Origin: JAVJUS01 sp040220455
GTDB lineage: Bacteria > Pseudomonadota > Alphaproteobacteria > DSM-16000 > Inquilinaceae
NCBI GenBank assembly: GCA_040220455.1
Contig: JAVJUS010000134.1
Span: 55,392-119,391 of the forward strand
DNA: 64,000 bases
Direction of reading: 5' to 3'
The notes beneath the pieces were generated by a model. The model saw only the letters and a program-made list of their open reading frames with translations. It did no database searches and was not told where the DNA came from. Positions 50,626 through 59,173 of this stretch are shown piece after piece. Position numbers and translations under genes: made by a program. Every line of letters starts with the position of its first letter. The first letter of the stretch is position 1.

Positions 50626-51507
50626 ATGGCCTCGCGTGAAATCGTCCGTTACGAGAGCAGCCCGATCCTCAAGGTGGCCAAGTACGTGGTGCCGGTCTTC
50701 CTGGCCCTGTACCTGGTCTGGACGCTGCTGCCGCTGTTCATCATGTTCATGGCGTCGTTCAAGGACCTGCTGCAGGCCTTCGCGGTGCCGCAGATCGGTG
50801 ACTGGGCCGGCGTCTGGATCTTCTTCGACTTCACGCCGACGATCCGTCACTACGTGGCGCTGTTCGCCGAGAACAACTTCGGCACCTACCTGTTCAACAG
50901 CCTGGTCGCGTCGCTGGGATCGGCGCTCGTCTCGGTGACGCTCGGCTCGATGGCCGCCTACAGCCTGGCGCGCATCGAGTTCCGCGGGAAGAAGGACCTG
51001 CTGTTCTGGATCATCTCCACGCGCATGGCGCCGATCGTCGCCGTGACCGTGCCGCTCTACGCCATCTTCCGCTCGCTCGACCTGGTCGGCACGCTGCCGG
51101 GGCTGATCCTGGCCTTCACCACGTTCAACCTGCCCTTCGCCATCTGGATCCTGAAGGGCTTCTTCGACAATGTGCCCTACGCGGTGGAGGAGGCGGCCCA
51201 GGTCGACGGCTGCAACCGCTTCCAGGCCTTCCTGACCATCGTGCCGCTGGTCGCGCCCGGGCTCGGTGCGTTCCTGGTGCTCTGCATCCTGTTCGCCTGG
51301 AACGACTTCCTGTTCGCCACGATCATCGGCTCGGGCGGCGCCAAGACGCTGCCGGCCGCGACGCGCGAACTCGTCCAGCCGCAGAACATCGATTGGGGCA
51401 AGATCATGGCCGCCGGCGTCATCACGACCGGGCCGATGATCCCGCTCGGGCTGCTGGTCCGGAAGTACCTGGTGGCCGGCCTGACCATGGGCGCGGTCAA
51501 GGAATAG
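50626..51507 (+). CDS. Carbohydrate ABC transporter permease (MalG/UgpE-like)
   Basis: A 293-residue permease with six TM helices: YVVPVFLALYLVWTLLPLFI first, then SLGSALVSVTLGSMAAYSLA. The EAA coupling loop is VEEAAQVDGCNRFQAFLTIV around residue 187, followed by PLVAPGLGAF. It ends at the MalG-like LVRKYLVAGLTMGAVKE, a C-terminus characteristic of the family (GLTxGAVKG). Confidence 0.93.
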   Translation: MASREIVRYESSPILKVAKYVVPVFLALYLVWTLLPLFIMFMASFKDLLQAFAVPQIGDWAGVWIFFDFTPTIRHYVALFAENNFGTYLFNSLVASLGSALVSVTLGSMAAYSLARIEFRGKKDLLFWIISTRMAPIVAVTVPLYAIFRSLDLVGTLPGLILAFTTFNLPFAIWILKGFFDNVPYAVEEAAQVDGCNRFQAFLTIVPLVAPGLGAFLVLCILFAWNDFLFATIIGSGGAKTLPAATRELVQPQNIDWGKIMAAGVITTGPMIPLGLLVRKYLVAGLTMGAVKE

Positions 51508-51604
51508 GGCGAGCCCCGTCGCCACCCGGCGGCGGGTCCGTGACAATCAACCGCCGGGACGGGACTCCGGCACCCGGATACGTCTCTTCGAAGGGTAAGG
51601 TCGC

Positions 51605-52693
51605 ATGGTTCAAGTCAACTTCCATCAGGTCTGGAAGGACTACGGCAGCTTCGTCGCCGTCAAGGACCTCAACCTGGAGTGCCGGGACGGGGAGTTCGTC
51701 TCGCTGCTCGGGCCGTCGGGCTGCGGCAAGTCGTCGACCTTGCGCATGCTCGCGGGCCTCGAGCACATCTCGGCGGGCGAGATCCGCTTCGGCGACCGGG
51801 TCGTCAACGACCTGCCGCCGAAGGATCGCGATATCGCGATGGTCTTCGAGAACTACGCGCTCTACCCGCACAAGACCGTCTTCGACAACATGGCCAACCC
51901 GCTCAAGCGGGCCAAGTTCGACCGCTCGGAGATCGGCAGCCGGGTCGAGCAGGCGGCCACGCTGCTGGAGATCAACCATCTCCTCGACCGGCGCCCGCAG
52001 GAGCTCTCCGGCGGCCAGAAGCAGCGCGTCGCCATCGGCCGCGCCATCGTGCGCCAGCCCCAGGTCTTCCTGTTCGACGAGCCGATCGCCCATCTCGACG
52101 CCAAGCTGCGCGCGCGCATGCGCGGCGAGCTCAAGCATCTGCAGGTCGATCTGGGCGTGACGACGATCTACGTCACCCACGACCAGCTCGAGGCGCTGTC
52201 CATGGCCGACCGCATCGCGGTCATGAACGACGGCGTCCTCCAGCAGTTCGGCACGCCCAAGCAGATCTACGAGGAGCCGGCCAACGCCTGGGTCGCGACC
52301 TTCGTCGGCGAGCCGCAGATGTCGCTGGTCGAGATGGTCATCTCCGAGGTCGGCGGCGAGATGTTCCTCAACGTCGAGCGCCATCCCTTCCCGGTCCACG
52401 GGGAAAAGGCGGCCATGCTGCGCAAGCACACCGACGACACGGTGCTGGTCGGCGTGCGGCCGGACAAGGTCGGCGTTTCGCTGGACGAGAGGCAGGACAG
52501 CATCAAAGGCGAAGTCTTCGCCAGCCAGCTCCTCGGCTCGGACATGCTGGTCGAGGTGCAGGTCCACCAGAACCGCATCCGCTCCAAGGTCGGCTTCGAC
52601 TTCGCCGGCCAGATTGGCGACCCTTGCTTCGTCAGCCTGCATTCCGACCACATGCACCTGTTCTCCGCCAAAGACGGCGAGCGGCTGGTATGA
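51605..52693 (+). CDS. Carbohydrate ABC transporter ATP-binding protein (MalK/UgpC-like)
   Basis: A 362-residue ATPase: Walker A GPSGCGKSS, Q-loop FENYALYPHKT, signature LSGGQKQRVAIGRAI, Walker B QVFLFDEPIAHLDAKLR and switch His in YVTHDQLEALSMADRI. The C-terminal 120 residues form a TOBE-type regulatory domain as in MalK (VGVRPDKVGVSL). Its stop overlaps the next start (ATGA), which couples it to the transglutaminase-like gene. Confidence 0.95.
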   Translation: MVQVNFHQVWKDYGSFVAVKDLNLECRDGEFVSLLGPSGCGKSSTLRMLAGLEHISAGEIRFGDRVVNDLPPKDRDIAMVFENYALYPHKTVFDNMANPLKRAKFDRSEIGSRVEQAATLLEINHLLDRRPQELSGGQKQRVAIGRAIVRQPQVFLFDEPIAHLDAKLRARMRGELKHLQVDLGVTTIYVTHDQLEALSMADRIAVMNDGVLQQFGTPKQIYEEPANAWVATFVGEPQMSLVEMVISEVGGEMFLNVERHPFPVHGEKAAMLRKHTDDTVLVGVRPDKVGVSLDERQDSIKGEVFASQLLGSDMLVEVQVHQNRIRSKVGFDFAGQIGDPCFVSLHSDHMHLFSAKDGERLV

Positions 52694-53376
52694 CCGGCGC
52701 GGCGCCCGATAGCGCCGGCGACGACGCCGCTGCGGCGGTCGACGCATTCGTCGCGCGCCACGCCGGCGCGTCCGACGCCGATCCGCGGGCCCGGGTCGTG
52801 GCCCTGTTCCATGCGGTGCGGGCGCTGCCCTACGCCTCGACCGGCGTGCGCGAGCCGGCCGCCGTGCTCGCCGCCGGCGCCGGGTCGTGCACCGGCAAGC
52901 ATATGGTGCTGCGCGACGCACTGCGGCGGATCGGTGAGCGCGCGGAGGTGGAGATCGTCGAGGGCGACTTCGCCGCGGCGATCCCGGTGGTCGCCGGCAT
53001 GTCCTCGGCGCTGGCGCGCTGGACCGGGCGCGGCGGCATCCGCGACTACCACAACCGGGTGATCTGGCACGCGCCGGAGGGGGAGGTGGTGCTCGACGCC
53101 ACCTGGCCGGACGCGGTGGCCCGTTTCGGCTTCGCGGTCAACGCGGACTGGCGGGGTCGGGGCGACACCGCGACGGCGCTGGCGGTCGAGCGCGTGCACG
53201 GGCGCCCCGAAGACACGATCACCGAGAAGCAAGCGCTGATCGAGACGCTGCCGCCGCGCCTTCAGGCCGATCGCCGCGCCTTCCTGGCGCTGCTGACCGA
53301 CTGGCTGGCCGGCGTCCAGGGCCTCGAGGCGCGCGGCAGGAACGCGAAGGGGGAGGTCGCCGCTCATGGCGGGTAA
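52690..53376 (+). CDS. Transglutaminase-like cysteine hydrolase domain protein
   Basis: A 228-residue cytoplasmic-looking protein without signal peptide or TM segments. A Cys-His-Asp triad of the transglutaminase/protease superfamily can be placed: Cys67 in GAGSCTGKH, His121 in IRDYHNRVIWH and Asp137 in VVLDATWPD. The context around the Cys (LPYASTGVREPAAVLAAGAG) resembles transglutaminase-core proteins of unknown role. It is coupled by 4 bp to the ABC ATPase upstream and overlaps the sugar kinase by 11 bp downstream, so it belongs to the sugar operon. It could be a hydrolase for an amide-linked or conjugated substrate; no function is established. Confidence 0.75.
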   Translation: MTGAAPDSAGDDAAAAVDAFVARHAGASDADPRARVVALFHAVRALPYASTGVREPAAVLAAGAGSCTGKHMVLRDALRRIGERAEVEIVEGDFAAAIPVVAGMSSALARWTGRGGIRDYHNRVIWHAPEGEVVLDATWPDAVARFGFAVNADWRGRGDTATALAVERVHGRPEDTITEKQALIETLPPRLQADRRAFLALLTDWLAGVQGLEARGRNAKGEVAAHGG

Positions 53377-54931
53377 TGGCGTCAAGGCGTTCGTGGGCAT
53401 CGACGCGGGCACCACCGGGTGCACCGTGATGATCTTCGACGAGCAGGGCCGGCCGCTGGGCCACGGCTATCGCGAGTATCCGTGCACGGCCCCGCATGCC
53501 GGGTGGAGTGAGCAGGACGTCGACGCGGTCTGGGAAGGCATCTGCGGCGCGGCGAAGGAGGCGACGGGCAAGGCCGGGCTGCCCGACGAGGCCTACCAGT
53601 CCGTCGGTCTGTCGAGCCAGCGCGGCACCATCATCCTGCTCGACGACAAGCGCGAGCCGATCGCTCCCAGCATCGTCTGGAACGACGCCCGGGCGACCAA
53701 GTACCAGGCGATCTTCGCCGAGACCATCTCGCCGGAGGAATACCAGAACCACACCGGCATGCAGTTGAGCCCGCTGTGGTCGGCGGCCAAGATCGCCTGG
53801 CTGCGCGACAACCGGCCCGACCTGTTCGGCCGGATCCGCTGGATCGCCAACGGCCAGGAATACTTCCTCTATCGCATGGGGGCGGAGGAATGGGTCACCG
53901 ACCCGGCCTCACTGACCCTCAACGGCATGCTGGAGATCCGCAAGCTCGACTGGTCCGACCGGATCCTGTCGCTGTGCGGCATCGACCGCGACCGCCTGCC
54001 GCCGGTGGCCGAGCCCTCGGGCGTCGCCGGCAAGGTCTCGCGCGCGGGGGCCGAGGCGACGGGCATTCCGGAGGGCACGGTGCTGTGCCGCGGCGCCGGC
54101 GACCAGCAATGCGCGGCCATCGGTGCCGGCGTCATCAAGCAGGGCATGGCGGAGTTCACCGTCGGCACCGCCGGCGTGATGGTCGCCCATCTCGACTCCG
54201 TCGACCGCATCCAGGGCAAGAACCTGTGGTGGGGCGGCCACGGCGTGCCCGGCGCCTGGGACATCGAGGGCGCGGCCTTCAGCCTCGGCGCGTGCCTGAA
54301 GTTCTGGCGCGACCATCTGGGCCTCGAGGAGGTCGAGGAAGGCAAGAACCGCAAGCAGAGCCCTTACGCCGTCATGGTCGAGAAGGCCGGCACCTCGCCG
54401 CCGGGGGCCAAGGGCCTGCTGTTCCACTCCTTCCTGACCAGCCAGGTCACGCCCTACTACGACGCCGCCGCGCGCGGGGCGTTCCACGGCCTCGGCCTCT
54501 ACCACGACCGCGCCGACCTGATCCGCGCGGTGCTGGAGGGCTGCGCCCACGAGATGCGCATGGTCGTCGACGCCTTCCAGGAGGACATCGAGGGCGGCAT
54601 CACCGACCTGCGCCTGACCGGCGGCGGCACCAAGTCGGCCGGCTTCGTCCAGATCATGACCGACATCATCGGCGCGCCGACCCGCGTGACGACCGAGCGC
54701 GAGTGCACCGTCCTGGGCGCCGCGATCCTCGGCGCCTTCGGCTCCGGCGCCTTCGCCTCGATCGACGAGGCGGTCGGCAACATGGTCAACATCGAGCAGG
54801 AGTTCACGCCGGACACGGCGCTCACCGAGCGCTACGGCGAGGCCCACGCGCTCTATCGCGGCTTCTACGAGGCCGTCGCCAAGGCCGGCGAGTACGAGAA
54901 GCTGGCGGCGTTCTCGGAGAAGTACTTCTGA
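53366..54931 (+). CDS. FGGY-family carbohydrate kinase
   Basis: A 521-residue sugar or polyol kinase with two ASKHA domains. The phosphate loop is FVGIDAGTTGCTVMIFDEQG, the probable catalytic Asp246 lies in GAGDQQCAAIG, and the adenine site is LRLTGGGTKSAGFVQIMTDI near residue 415. It belongs to the xylulokinase-like part of FGGY but differs clearly from the first kinase (2767), which is shorter. In this operon it probably phosphorylates the compound imported by 47843-52693, giving a phosphorylated substrate for the aldolase at 55688. Confidence 0.9.
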   Translation: MAGNGVKAFVGIDAGTTGCTVMIFDEQGRPLGHGYREYPCTAPHAGWSEQDVDAVWEGICGAAKEATGKAGLPDEAYQSVGLSSQRGTIILLDDKREPIAPSIVWNDARATKYQAIFAETISPEEYQNHTGMQLSPLWSAAKIAWLRDNRPDLFGRIRWIANGQEYFLYRMGAEEWVTDPASLTLNGMLEIRKLDWSDRILSLCGIDRDRLPPVAEPSGVAGKVSRAGAEATGIPEGTVLCRGAGDQQCAAIGAGVIKQGMAEFTVGTAGVMVAHLDSVDRIQGKNLWWGGHGVPGAWDIEGAAFSLGACLKFWRDHLGLEEVEEGKNRKQSPYAVMVEKAGTSPPGAKGLLFHSFLTSQVTPYYDAAARGAFHGLGLYHDRADLIRAVLEGCAHEMRMVVDAFQEDIEGGITDLRLTGGGTKSAGFVQIMTDIIGAPTRVTTERECTVLGAAILGAFGSGAFASIDEAVGNMVNIEQEFTPDTALTERYGEAHALYRGFYEAVAKAGEYEKLAAFSEKYF

Positions 54932-54988
54932 GCGCCCGCACGGCCGACAGACGCCGACGACCTTAGTTTCCAGGGGGAGAGAGACGAT

Positions 54989-55543
54989 ATGCCGATTCCG
55001 GGTATGCGCGGCATGGAGCACATCGGGTTCACCGTGCCCGACATCGACGAGGCCTGCGCGTTCTTCGAGAAGATCCTCGGCGCGGAGACGCTGTTCACCG
55101 CGGCGACCAACTTCCGCGTCGACGACAGCGACTGGATGCGCGAGCACCTGCGCGTCGACCCGCGCTGCGTGATCACCGAGTTCCGATATCTGCGCCTGGG
55201 CAACGGCTCCAATCTGGAGGTCTTCCAGTACGAGGCGCCGGACCAGGCCAAGGCGCCGCCGAAGAACAGCGACATCGGCGGCCATCACCTGGCCTTCTAC
55301 GTCGACGACATGGACGAGGCGATCAAGTTCCTGAAGGACAACGGCGTCGAGGTGCTGGGCGAGCCGACGGCCTACACCGAGGGGCCGAATGTCGGGCTGA
55401 CCTGGTGCTACTTCATGGCGCCCTGGGGCATGCAGCTCGAGATCGTCTCCGCGCCGAACGGCACGGTCTATGACGAGGAAGCCAAGAAGACCGGCAAGAC
55501 CCGGCTCTTCCACCCGGCACACGTCAAGGAGACGATGCTCTGA
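54989..55543 (+). CDS. VOC-superfamily (glyoxalase/dioxygenase fold) protein
   Basis: A 184-residue protein with two beta-alpha-beta-beta-beta modules. The first begins GMEHIGFTVPDIDEACAFFE (His possible metal ligand), the second GGHHLAFYVDDMDEAIKFLK, and a Glu lies in MQLEIVSAP, consistent with a His/Glu metal centre. VOC proteins can be isomerases, epimerases, lyases or dioxygenases. Small VOC proteins are frequent in sugar and polyol clusters, where their function is often undefined. The ATG at 54989 follows GGGGGAGAGAGA. Confidence 0.82.
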   Translation: MPIPGMRGMEHIGFTVPDIDEACAFFEKILGAETLFTAATNFRVDDSDWMREHLRVDPRCVITEFRYLRLGNGSNLEVFQYEAPDQAKAPPKNSDIGGHHLAFYVDDMDEAIKFLKDNGVEVLGEPTAYTEGPNVGLTWCYFMAPWGMQLEIVSAPNGTVYDEEAKKTGKTRLFHPAHVKETML

Positions 55544-55687
55544 GGCCTTGACGACGGGGCGGCGCCGATTGGGCCGCCGCCCGGAAATCCGGCGAGCGAC
55601 GCCCCCGGAGCCCACCGGCTCCGGGGCGCGGCGTTCGTGGGAGGGTTTCGCCGAGTCCCCCACCACGCTTCACGCGAGGAGGCCGCC

Positions 55688-56563
55688 ATGCCGCTGGTCA
55701 AGATGGGTCCGATGCTCCGACGCGCGCGCGCCGGCAAGTACGGCATCGCCGCGTTCAACATCATCGACTACAACAGCGCGCGCGCCGTGGTCGACGGCGC
55801 GCAGGAGGCCGACTCCCCGATCATCTGCCAGGTCTCGACCAAGACCATCCGGCTGTGGGGCTACCGGCCGATCGCGTCCTGGATCCACGGCCTGGCGGCG
55901 TCGGCCGACGTGCCGGTGGCCCTGCACCTGGATCACTGCACCGACATCGACGTCATCAGGCGCTGCATCGACGCCGGCTGGACCTCGGTGATGTTCGACG
56001 GCTCCGCCCTGCCGTTCGAGGAGAACCTGGCGCGGACCAAGGAGATCTACGACATCGCCAACGACGCCGGCGTCGGACTGGAGGCGGAGATCGGCGCCAT
56101 CGGCGGCACCGAGGACGACAAGTTCGTCGCCGAGGACGCGGCGATCCTGGCCGACTACGACGAGTGCGTGGCCTTCTGCCGGGAGCTGCCCGACCTGGCC
56201 GTCTTCGCGCCCGCCTTCGGCACCGCCCATGGCTTCTACAAGGGCGAGCCCAAGATCGCCTACGATCTGCTGGAGCGCATCACCGCGGCCACGCCGGTGC
56301 CGATCGCGCTGCATGGCGGCACGGGGCTCAGCCAGGCCCAGTTCGACCGGTGCATCGACGCCGGCTGTGCCAAGGTCAACATCTCGACCATGCACAAGGC
56401 CCAGTTCATCGACGGCTTCATCGGCGCGCGCGAGGCGAACCCGAAGCAGGGCGAGCCGATCGCGTTCATCAACGGCCAGTACGAGACGATGAAGGCCGGC
56501 GTGCGCGAGATGATCGACGCCTTCCGCTCGGCAGGCCGCGCCGCCCAGGCCGCGGCGGAGTGA
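55688..56563 (+). CDS. Class II (zinc) fructose-bisphosphate aldolase family protein
   Basis: A 291-residue TIM-barrel aldolase. Catalytic and metal residues are visible: VALHLDHCTD (Asp82 catalytic, His83 zinc), the phosphate/Na+ region EIGAIGGTEDD near residue 136, a zinc His in FGTAHGFYKGEP and another in IALHGGTGLS. Family members (FbaA, GatY, KbaY, LsrF-unrelated) cleave ketose mono- or bisphosphates to DHAP plus an aldehyde. Downstream of a kinase it most likely cleaves that product. The 144-bp gap before it is GC-rich without a gene. The ATG at 55688 follows GAGGAGG. Confidence 0.9.
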   Translation: MPLVKMGPMLRRARAGKYGIAAFNIIDYNSARAVVDGAQEADSPIICQVSTKTIRLWGYRPIASWIHGLAASADVPVALHLDHCTDIDVIRRCIDAGWTSVMFDGSALPFEENLARTKEIYDIANDAGVGLEAEIGAIGGTEDDKFVAEDAAILADYDECVAFCRELPDLAVFAPAFGTAHGFYKGEPKIAYDLLERITAATPVPIALHGGTGLSQAQFDRCIDAGCAKVNISTMHKAQFIDGFIGAREANPKQGEPIAFINGQYETMKAGVREMIDAFRSAGRAAQAAAE

Positions 56564-56574
56564 CCGGACGCGCC

Positions 56575-57294
56575 ATGCAGGCCCTGATCTTCGACTGCGA
56601 CGGCGTGCTCGTCGACACCGAGCGCGACGGCCACCGCGTCGCCTTCAACCAGGCCTTCGCCGCGCTCGGCATCGACCGGCAGTGGTCGGTGACGCGCTAC
56701 GGCGAGCTCCTGAAGACGGCCGGCGGCAAGGAGCGCATGCGCCGCGACTTCGTGGAGACCGGCTGGCCGGTGCCCGAGGCCGAGCGCGACGAGTTCATCG
56801 CCGAGGCGCACAAGCTCAAGACCGGGCTGTTCATGGAGCTGATCCGTTCCGGCGCCCTGCCGCTCAGGCCCGGGATCGCGCGCATCGTCGACGAGGCGAT
56901 CGCCGGCGGCGTGAAGATGGCGGTCTGCTCGACCTCGAACGAGCAGGCGGTGCAGGCGGTGGTCGACGTCATGCTCGGCCCCGAACGCGCCCCCCACCTG
57001 CCCGTCTTCGCCGGCGACGTGGTGCCGGCCAAGAAGCCGGACCCGGCGATCTATCTCCTGGCGAGCGACAAGCTGGGGCTCGACGCGGCGCGCTGCCTGG
57101 TCGTCGAGGATTCGAACAACGGCCTGCGCGCGGCCAAGGGGGCGGGGATGCGCTGCCTGGTGACCACGTCGTCCTACACCGGCGGGGAGGACTTCTCGGC
57201 GGCCGACCGGATCGTGCCGGAGCTGGGCGACGGTGCCGACACCCGGATCACGCTCGACGACTGCCGCGCGCTGGTCGAGGGTCGGAATGGCTGA
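56575..57294 (+). CDS. HAD-superfamily phosphatase, CbbY-like
   Basis: A 239-residue HAD subfamily I phosphatase with a helical cap. Motif I is IFDCDGVLVDTE (Asp7 nucleophile, Asp9 acid/base), motif II Ser/Thr is in AVCSTSNEQAV, motif III Lys is in AKKPDPAIYLLA and motif IV is VVEDSNNGLRAAKGAGM. The closest named group is CbbY/beta-phosphoglucomutase-like. CbbY of phototrophs removes phosphate from xylulose-1,5-bisphosphate; here, with no RuBisCO genes in view, it may remove dead-end sugar bisphosphates or take part in the route. It starts 11 bp after the aldolase and overlaps the SDR gene by 8 bp. Confidence 0.87.
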   Translation: MQALIFDCDGVLVDTERDGHRVAFNQAFAALGIDRQWSVTRYGELLKTAGGKERMRRDFVETGWPVPEAERDEFIAEAHKLKTGLFMELIRSGALPLRPGIARIVDEAIAGGVKMAVCSTSNEQAVQAVVDVMLGPERAPHLPVFAGDVVPAKKPDPAIYLLASDKLGLDAARCLVVEDSNNGLRAAKGAGMRCLVTTSSYTGGEDFSAADRIVPELGDGADTRITLDDCRALVEGRNG

Positions 57295-58018
57295 GGGCGG
57301 ATTCGCGGGCCTCGCCGGCAAGCGCGTTCTCGTCACCGGCGGCAGCCGCGGCCTGGGCCGGGCGATCGTCGCCTTCCTGGCCGAGAACGGGGCGGAGGTG
57401 ATCTCCATCGCCACGCGGGCCGGCGACGGCGTCGATCATCCGGCGGCGACGACCCATGCCGTCGACCTGACGGACCCGGCGGCGATCGCCGGGCTGGCCG
57501 CGCGCCTGGGGGACGGCCCGCTCGACGGGCTCGTCGGCAATGCCGGGCTGCTGGGCGACATCGCGCCGGTGACCGGCGGCGACCCCGCGATGTGGGAGCG
57601 CACGGTCCGGGTCAACCTGCTCGCCAACTACCACCTGCTCCATCTGCTGGGGTCGCGCCTGACGGCCGCCGAGGCGGGCCGGGCGGTGTTCGTGACGTCG
57701 CGCTCGGCCTATCGCGGCAAGCCGGCGTGGAGCGCCTATTCCGCCTCAAAGGCGGCGCTCGACGCCCTGGTCATGGCCTTCGCGAGCGAGAGCGCGGAAA
57801 CGCCGGCCCGCGCCAACCTGTTCAGCCCCGGACCCATGCGCACCGAAATGCGCGCCGCCGCCGTGCCCGACGAGGACCCGGCGAGCCTGCCCGACCCCGC
57901 GACGCTGGCCCCGGCCCTGTGCCGGCTGCTGCTCCCGGAGACGACGGTGACGGGCAAGATCTACGACGCCTCGACCGGCACCTTCTGCGAGGTCGTCCTG
58001 CCGCAGGAGGTGGGGTAG
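57287..58018 (+). CDS. Short-chain dehydrogenase/reductase
   Basis: A 243-residue SDR. The cofactor motif is VTGGSRGLGRAIV (residues about 14-26), NAG lies in LVGNAGLLG, and the catalytic triad Ser/Tyr/Lys is in VTSRSAYRGKPAWSAYSASK, with Tyr and Lys in the final YSASK. A GPMRTEM loop follows. The ATG at 57287 lies inside the HAD gene end, so expression is coupled. The substrate is probably a polyol, sugar or hydroxy intermediate of the cluster; specificity is not predictable. Confidence 0.9.
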   Translation: MAEGGFAGLAGKRVLVTGGSRGLGRAIVAFLAENGAEVISIATRAGDGVDHPAATTHAVDLTDPAAIAGLAARLGDGPLDGLVGNAGLLGDIAPVTGGDPAMWERTVRVNLLANYHLLHLLGSRLTAAEAGRAVFVTSRSAYRGKPAWSAYSASKAALDALVMAFASESAETPARANLFSPGPMRTEMRAAAVPDEDPASLPDPATLAPALCRLLLPETTVTGKIYDASTGTFCEVVLPQEVG

Positions 58019-58051
58019 GGGGCGTTGTTTTGTGGGCGGCGAGGCGTCGGC

Positions 58052-58136
58052 ATGGATTCCCGCCTTCGCGGGAATGACGGCTAAAGCTAAGATTGCAGGA
58101 TATTCAATCGTCATCCCCGCGAAAGTGGGGATCCAT
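58052..58136. repeat. Family B paired palindromic repeat (BIME-like)
   Basis: ATGGATTCCCGCC-TTCG-CGGGAATGACG (about 58052-58079) and CGTCATCCCCGCGAAAGTGG...ATCCAT (about 58109-58136) are inverted copies separated by an AT-richer 29-bp spacer. They lie in the convergent gap between the SDR and oxidoreductase genes. This is the same repeat type as at 20558-20684. Confidence 0.8.
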
Positions 58137-58156
58137 TCGTATTCGTAGTCCGTACC

Positions 58157-59170
58157 CTAATACACCACCGCGATCTTGCCGATCGTGCGGCCGGACTCGA
58201 TGCGGGCGTGGGCGTCGCGCAGGGTGGCGGCGGTCAGGCCCTCCAGCGTCTCGCGCCGGGTGGTGACGAGCGTGCCGGCGTCGACCAAGTCGGCGAGGCC
58301 GGCCAGGATCTCGCCCTGCCGGCCGATATCGGGCGTGGCGAAGACCGGCCGGGTGAACATCAGCTCCCAGGCGAAGCTGGCCGACTTGCGGTGCAGCGGG
58401 GCGATGTCGACCGGCTTTCGCGTGCCGACGATGGCGCAGATCGACCCCTGGGGCGCGATCAGCTCGACCATCGCGTCCCAGTGGGCGTCGGTGTCCGCGG
58501 CGTTGAAGATCAGGTCGACGCTCGTGTGGCCGGCCGCGCCGCAGGACGCCACCAGGTCGCGGTGGTCCACCACGTCATGAGCGCCGAGCTCGCGGCACCA
58601 GGCTTGCGTCTCCGATCGGGAGGCGGTGGCGATCACCGTCAGGTCGGTCAGGCGCCGGGCGATCTGGATGGCGATCGAGCCGACGCCGCCTGCCCCGCCG
58701 ATGATCAGCAGGCTGCGCCCCGCACCGCCGCCCTCGGCGACGCGCAGGCGGTCGAACAGGCCCTCCCAGGCGGTCAGCCCCGTCAGCGGCAGGACCGCCG
58801 CGTCGGCGTCGTCCAGCCTTGCCGGCGCGCGGGCCACGATGCGGTGGTCGACCGCCTGCAGCTCGGCATTGGCGCCGGGCCGGCCGATGTCGCCGGCGTA
58901 CCAGACCCGGTCGCCGACCGCGAAGCCGGAGACCTCGCCGCCCATCGCCTCGACCTTGCCCACGGCGTCATAGCCCAGCACGACCGGCTCGGCCGGCGGA
59001 CCGGCGGAACCGGCGCGCATGCGCTGCTTGGCGTCGACCGGATTGACCGAGGTCGCCGCGACCCGCACCACCAGGTCCAGCGGCCCCGGCTCGGGGGCGG
59101 GGCGGTCGAGATCCTCCAGGCAGGCCGGATCGTCGACGGGCAGGGACCGGGTCAGGCCGACCGCCCTCAC
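58157..59170 (-). CDS. Quinone-oxidoreductase-like, medium-chain alcohol dehydrogenase family protein (ZADH type)
   Basis: A 337-residue MDR-superfamily NAD(P)H oxidoreductase. It has the GroES-like half (AATSVNPVDAKQRMRAG, PVVLGYDAVGKVEAMG) and a Rossmann half with LLIIGGAGGVGSIAIQIARR. The catalytic zinc Cys/His pattern of true alcohol dehydrogenases is absent, so it is of the zinc-independent zeta-crystallin/QOR type. It lies 3 bp downstream of the RpiR gene on the minus strand, so the two are probably cotranscribed; whether it belongs to the sugar pathway is uncertain. Confidence 0.88.
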   Translation of the reverse strand: MRAVGLTRSLPVDDPACLEDLDRPAPEPGPLDLVVRVAATSVNPVDAKQRMRAGSAGPPAEPVVLGYDAVGKVEAMGGEVSGFAVGDRVWYAGDIGRPGANAELQAVDHRIVARAPARLDDADAAVLPLTGLTAWEGLFDRLRVAEGGGAGRSLLIIGGAGGVGSIAIQIARRLTDLTVIATASRSETQAWCRELGAHDVVDHRDLVASCGAAGHTSVDLIFNAADTDAHWDAMVELIAPQGSICAIVGTRKPVDIAPLHRKSASFAWELMFTRPVFATPDIGRQGEILAGLADLVDAGTLVTTRRETLEGLTAATLRDAHARIESGRTIGKIAVVY

Positions 59171-59173
59171 GGC

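Noticed and set aside
56575..57294. CbbY-like phosphatase as evidence of a Calvin cycle locus
   Set aside because: No RuBisCO, phosphoribulokinase or CbbR is present; the gene is embedded in a sugar catabolic operon.
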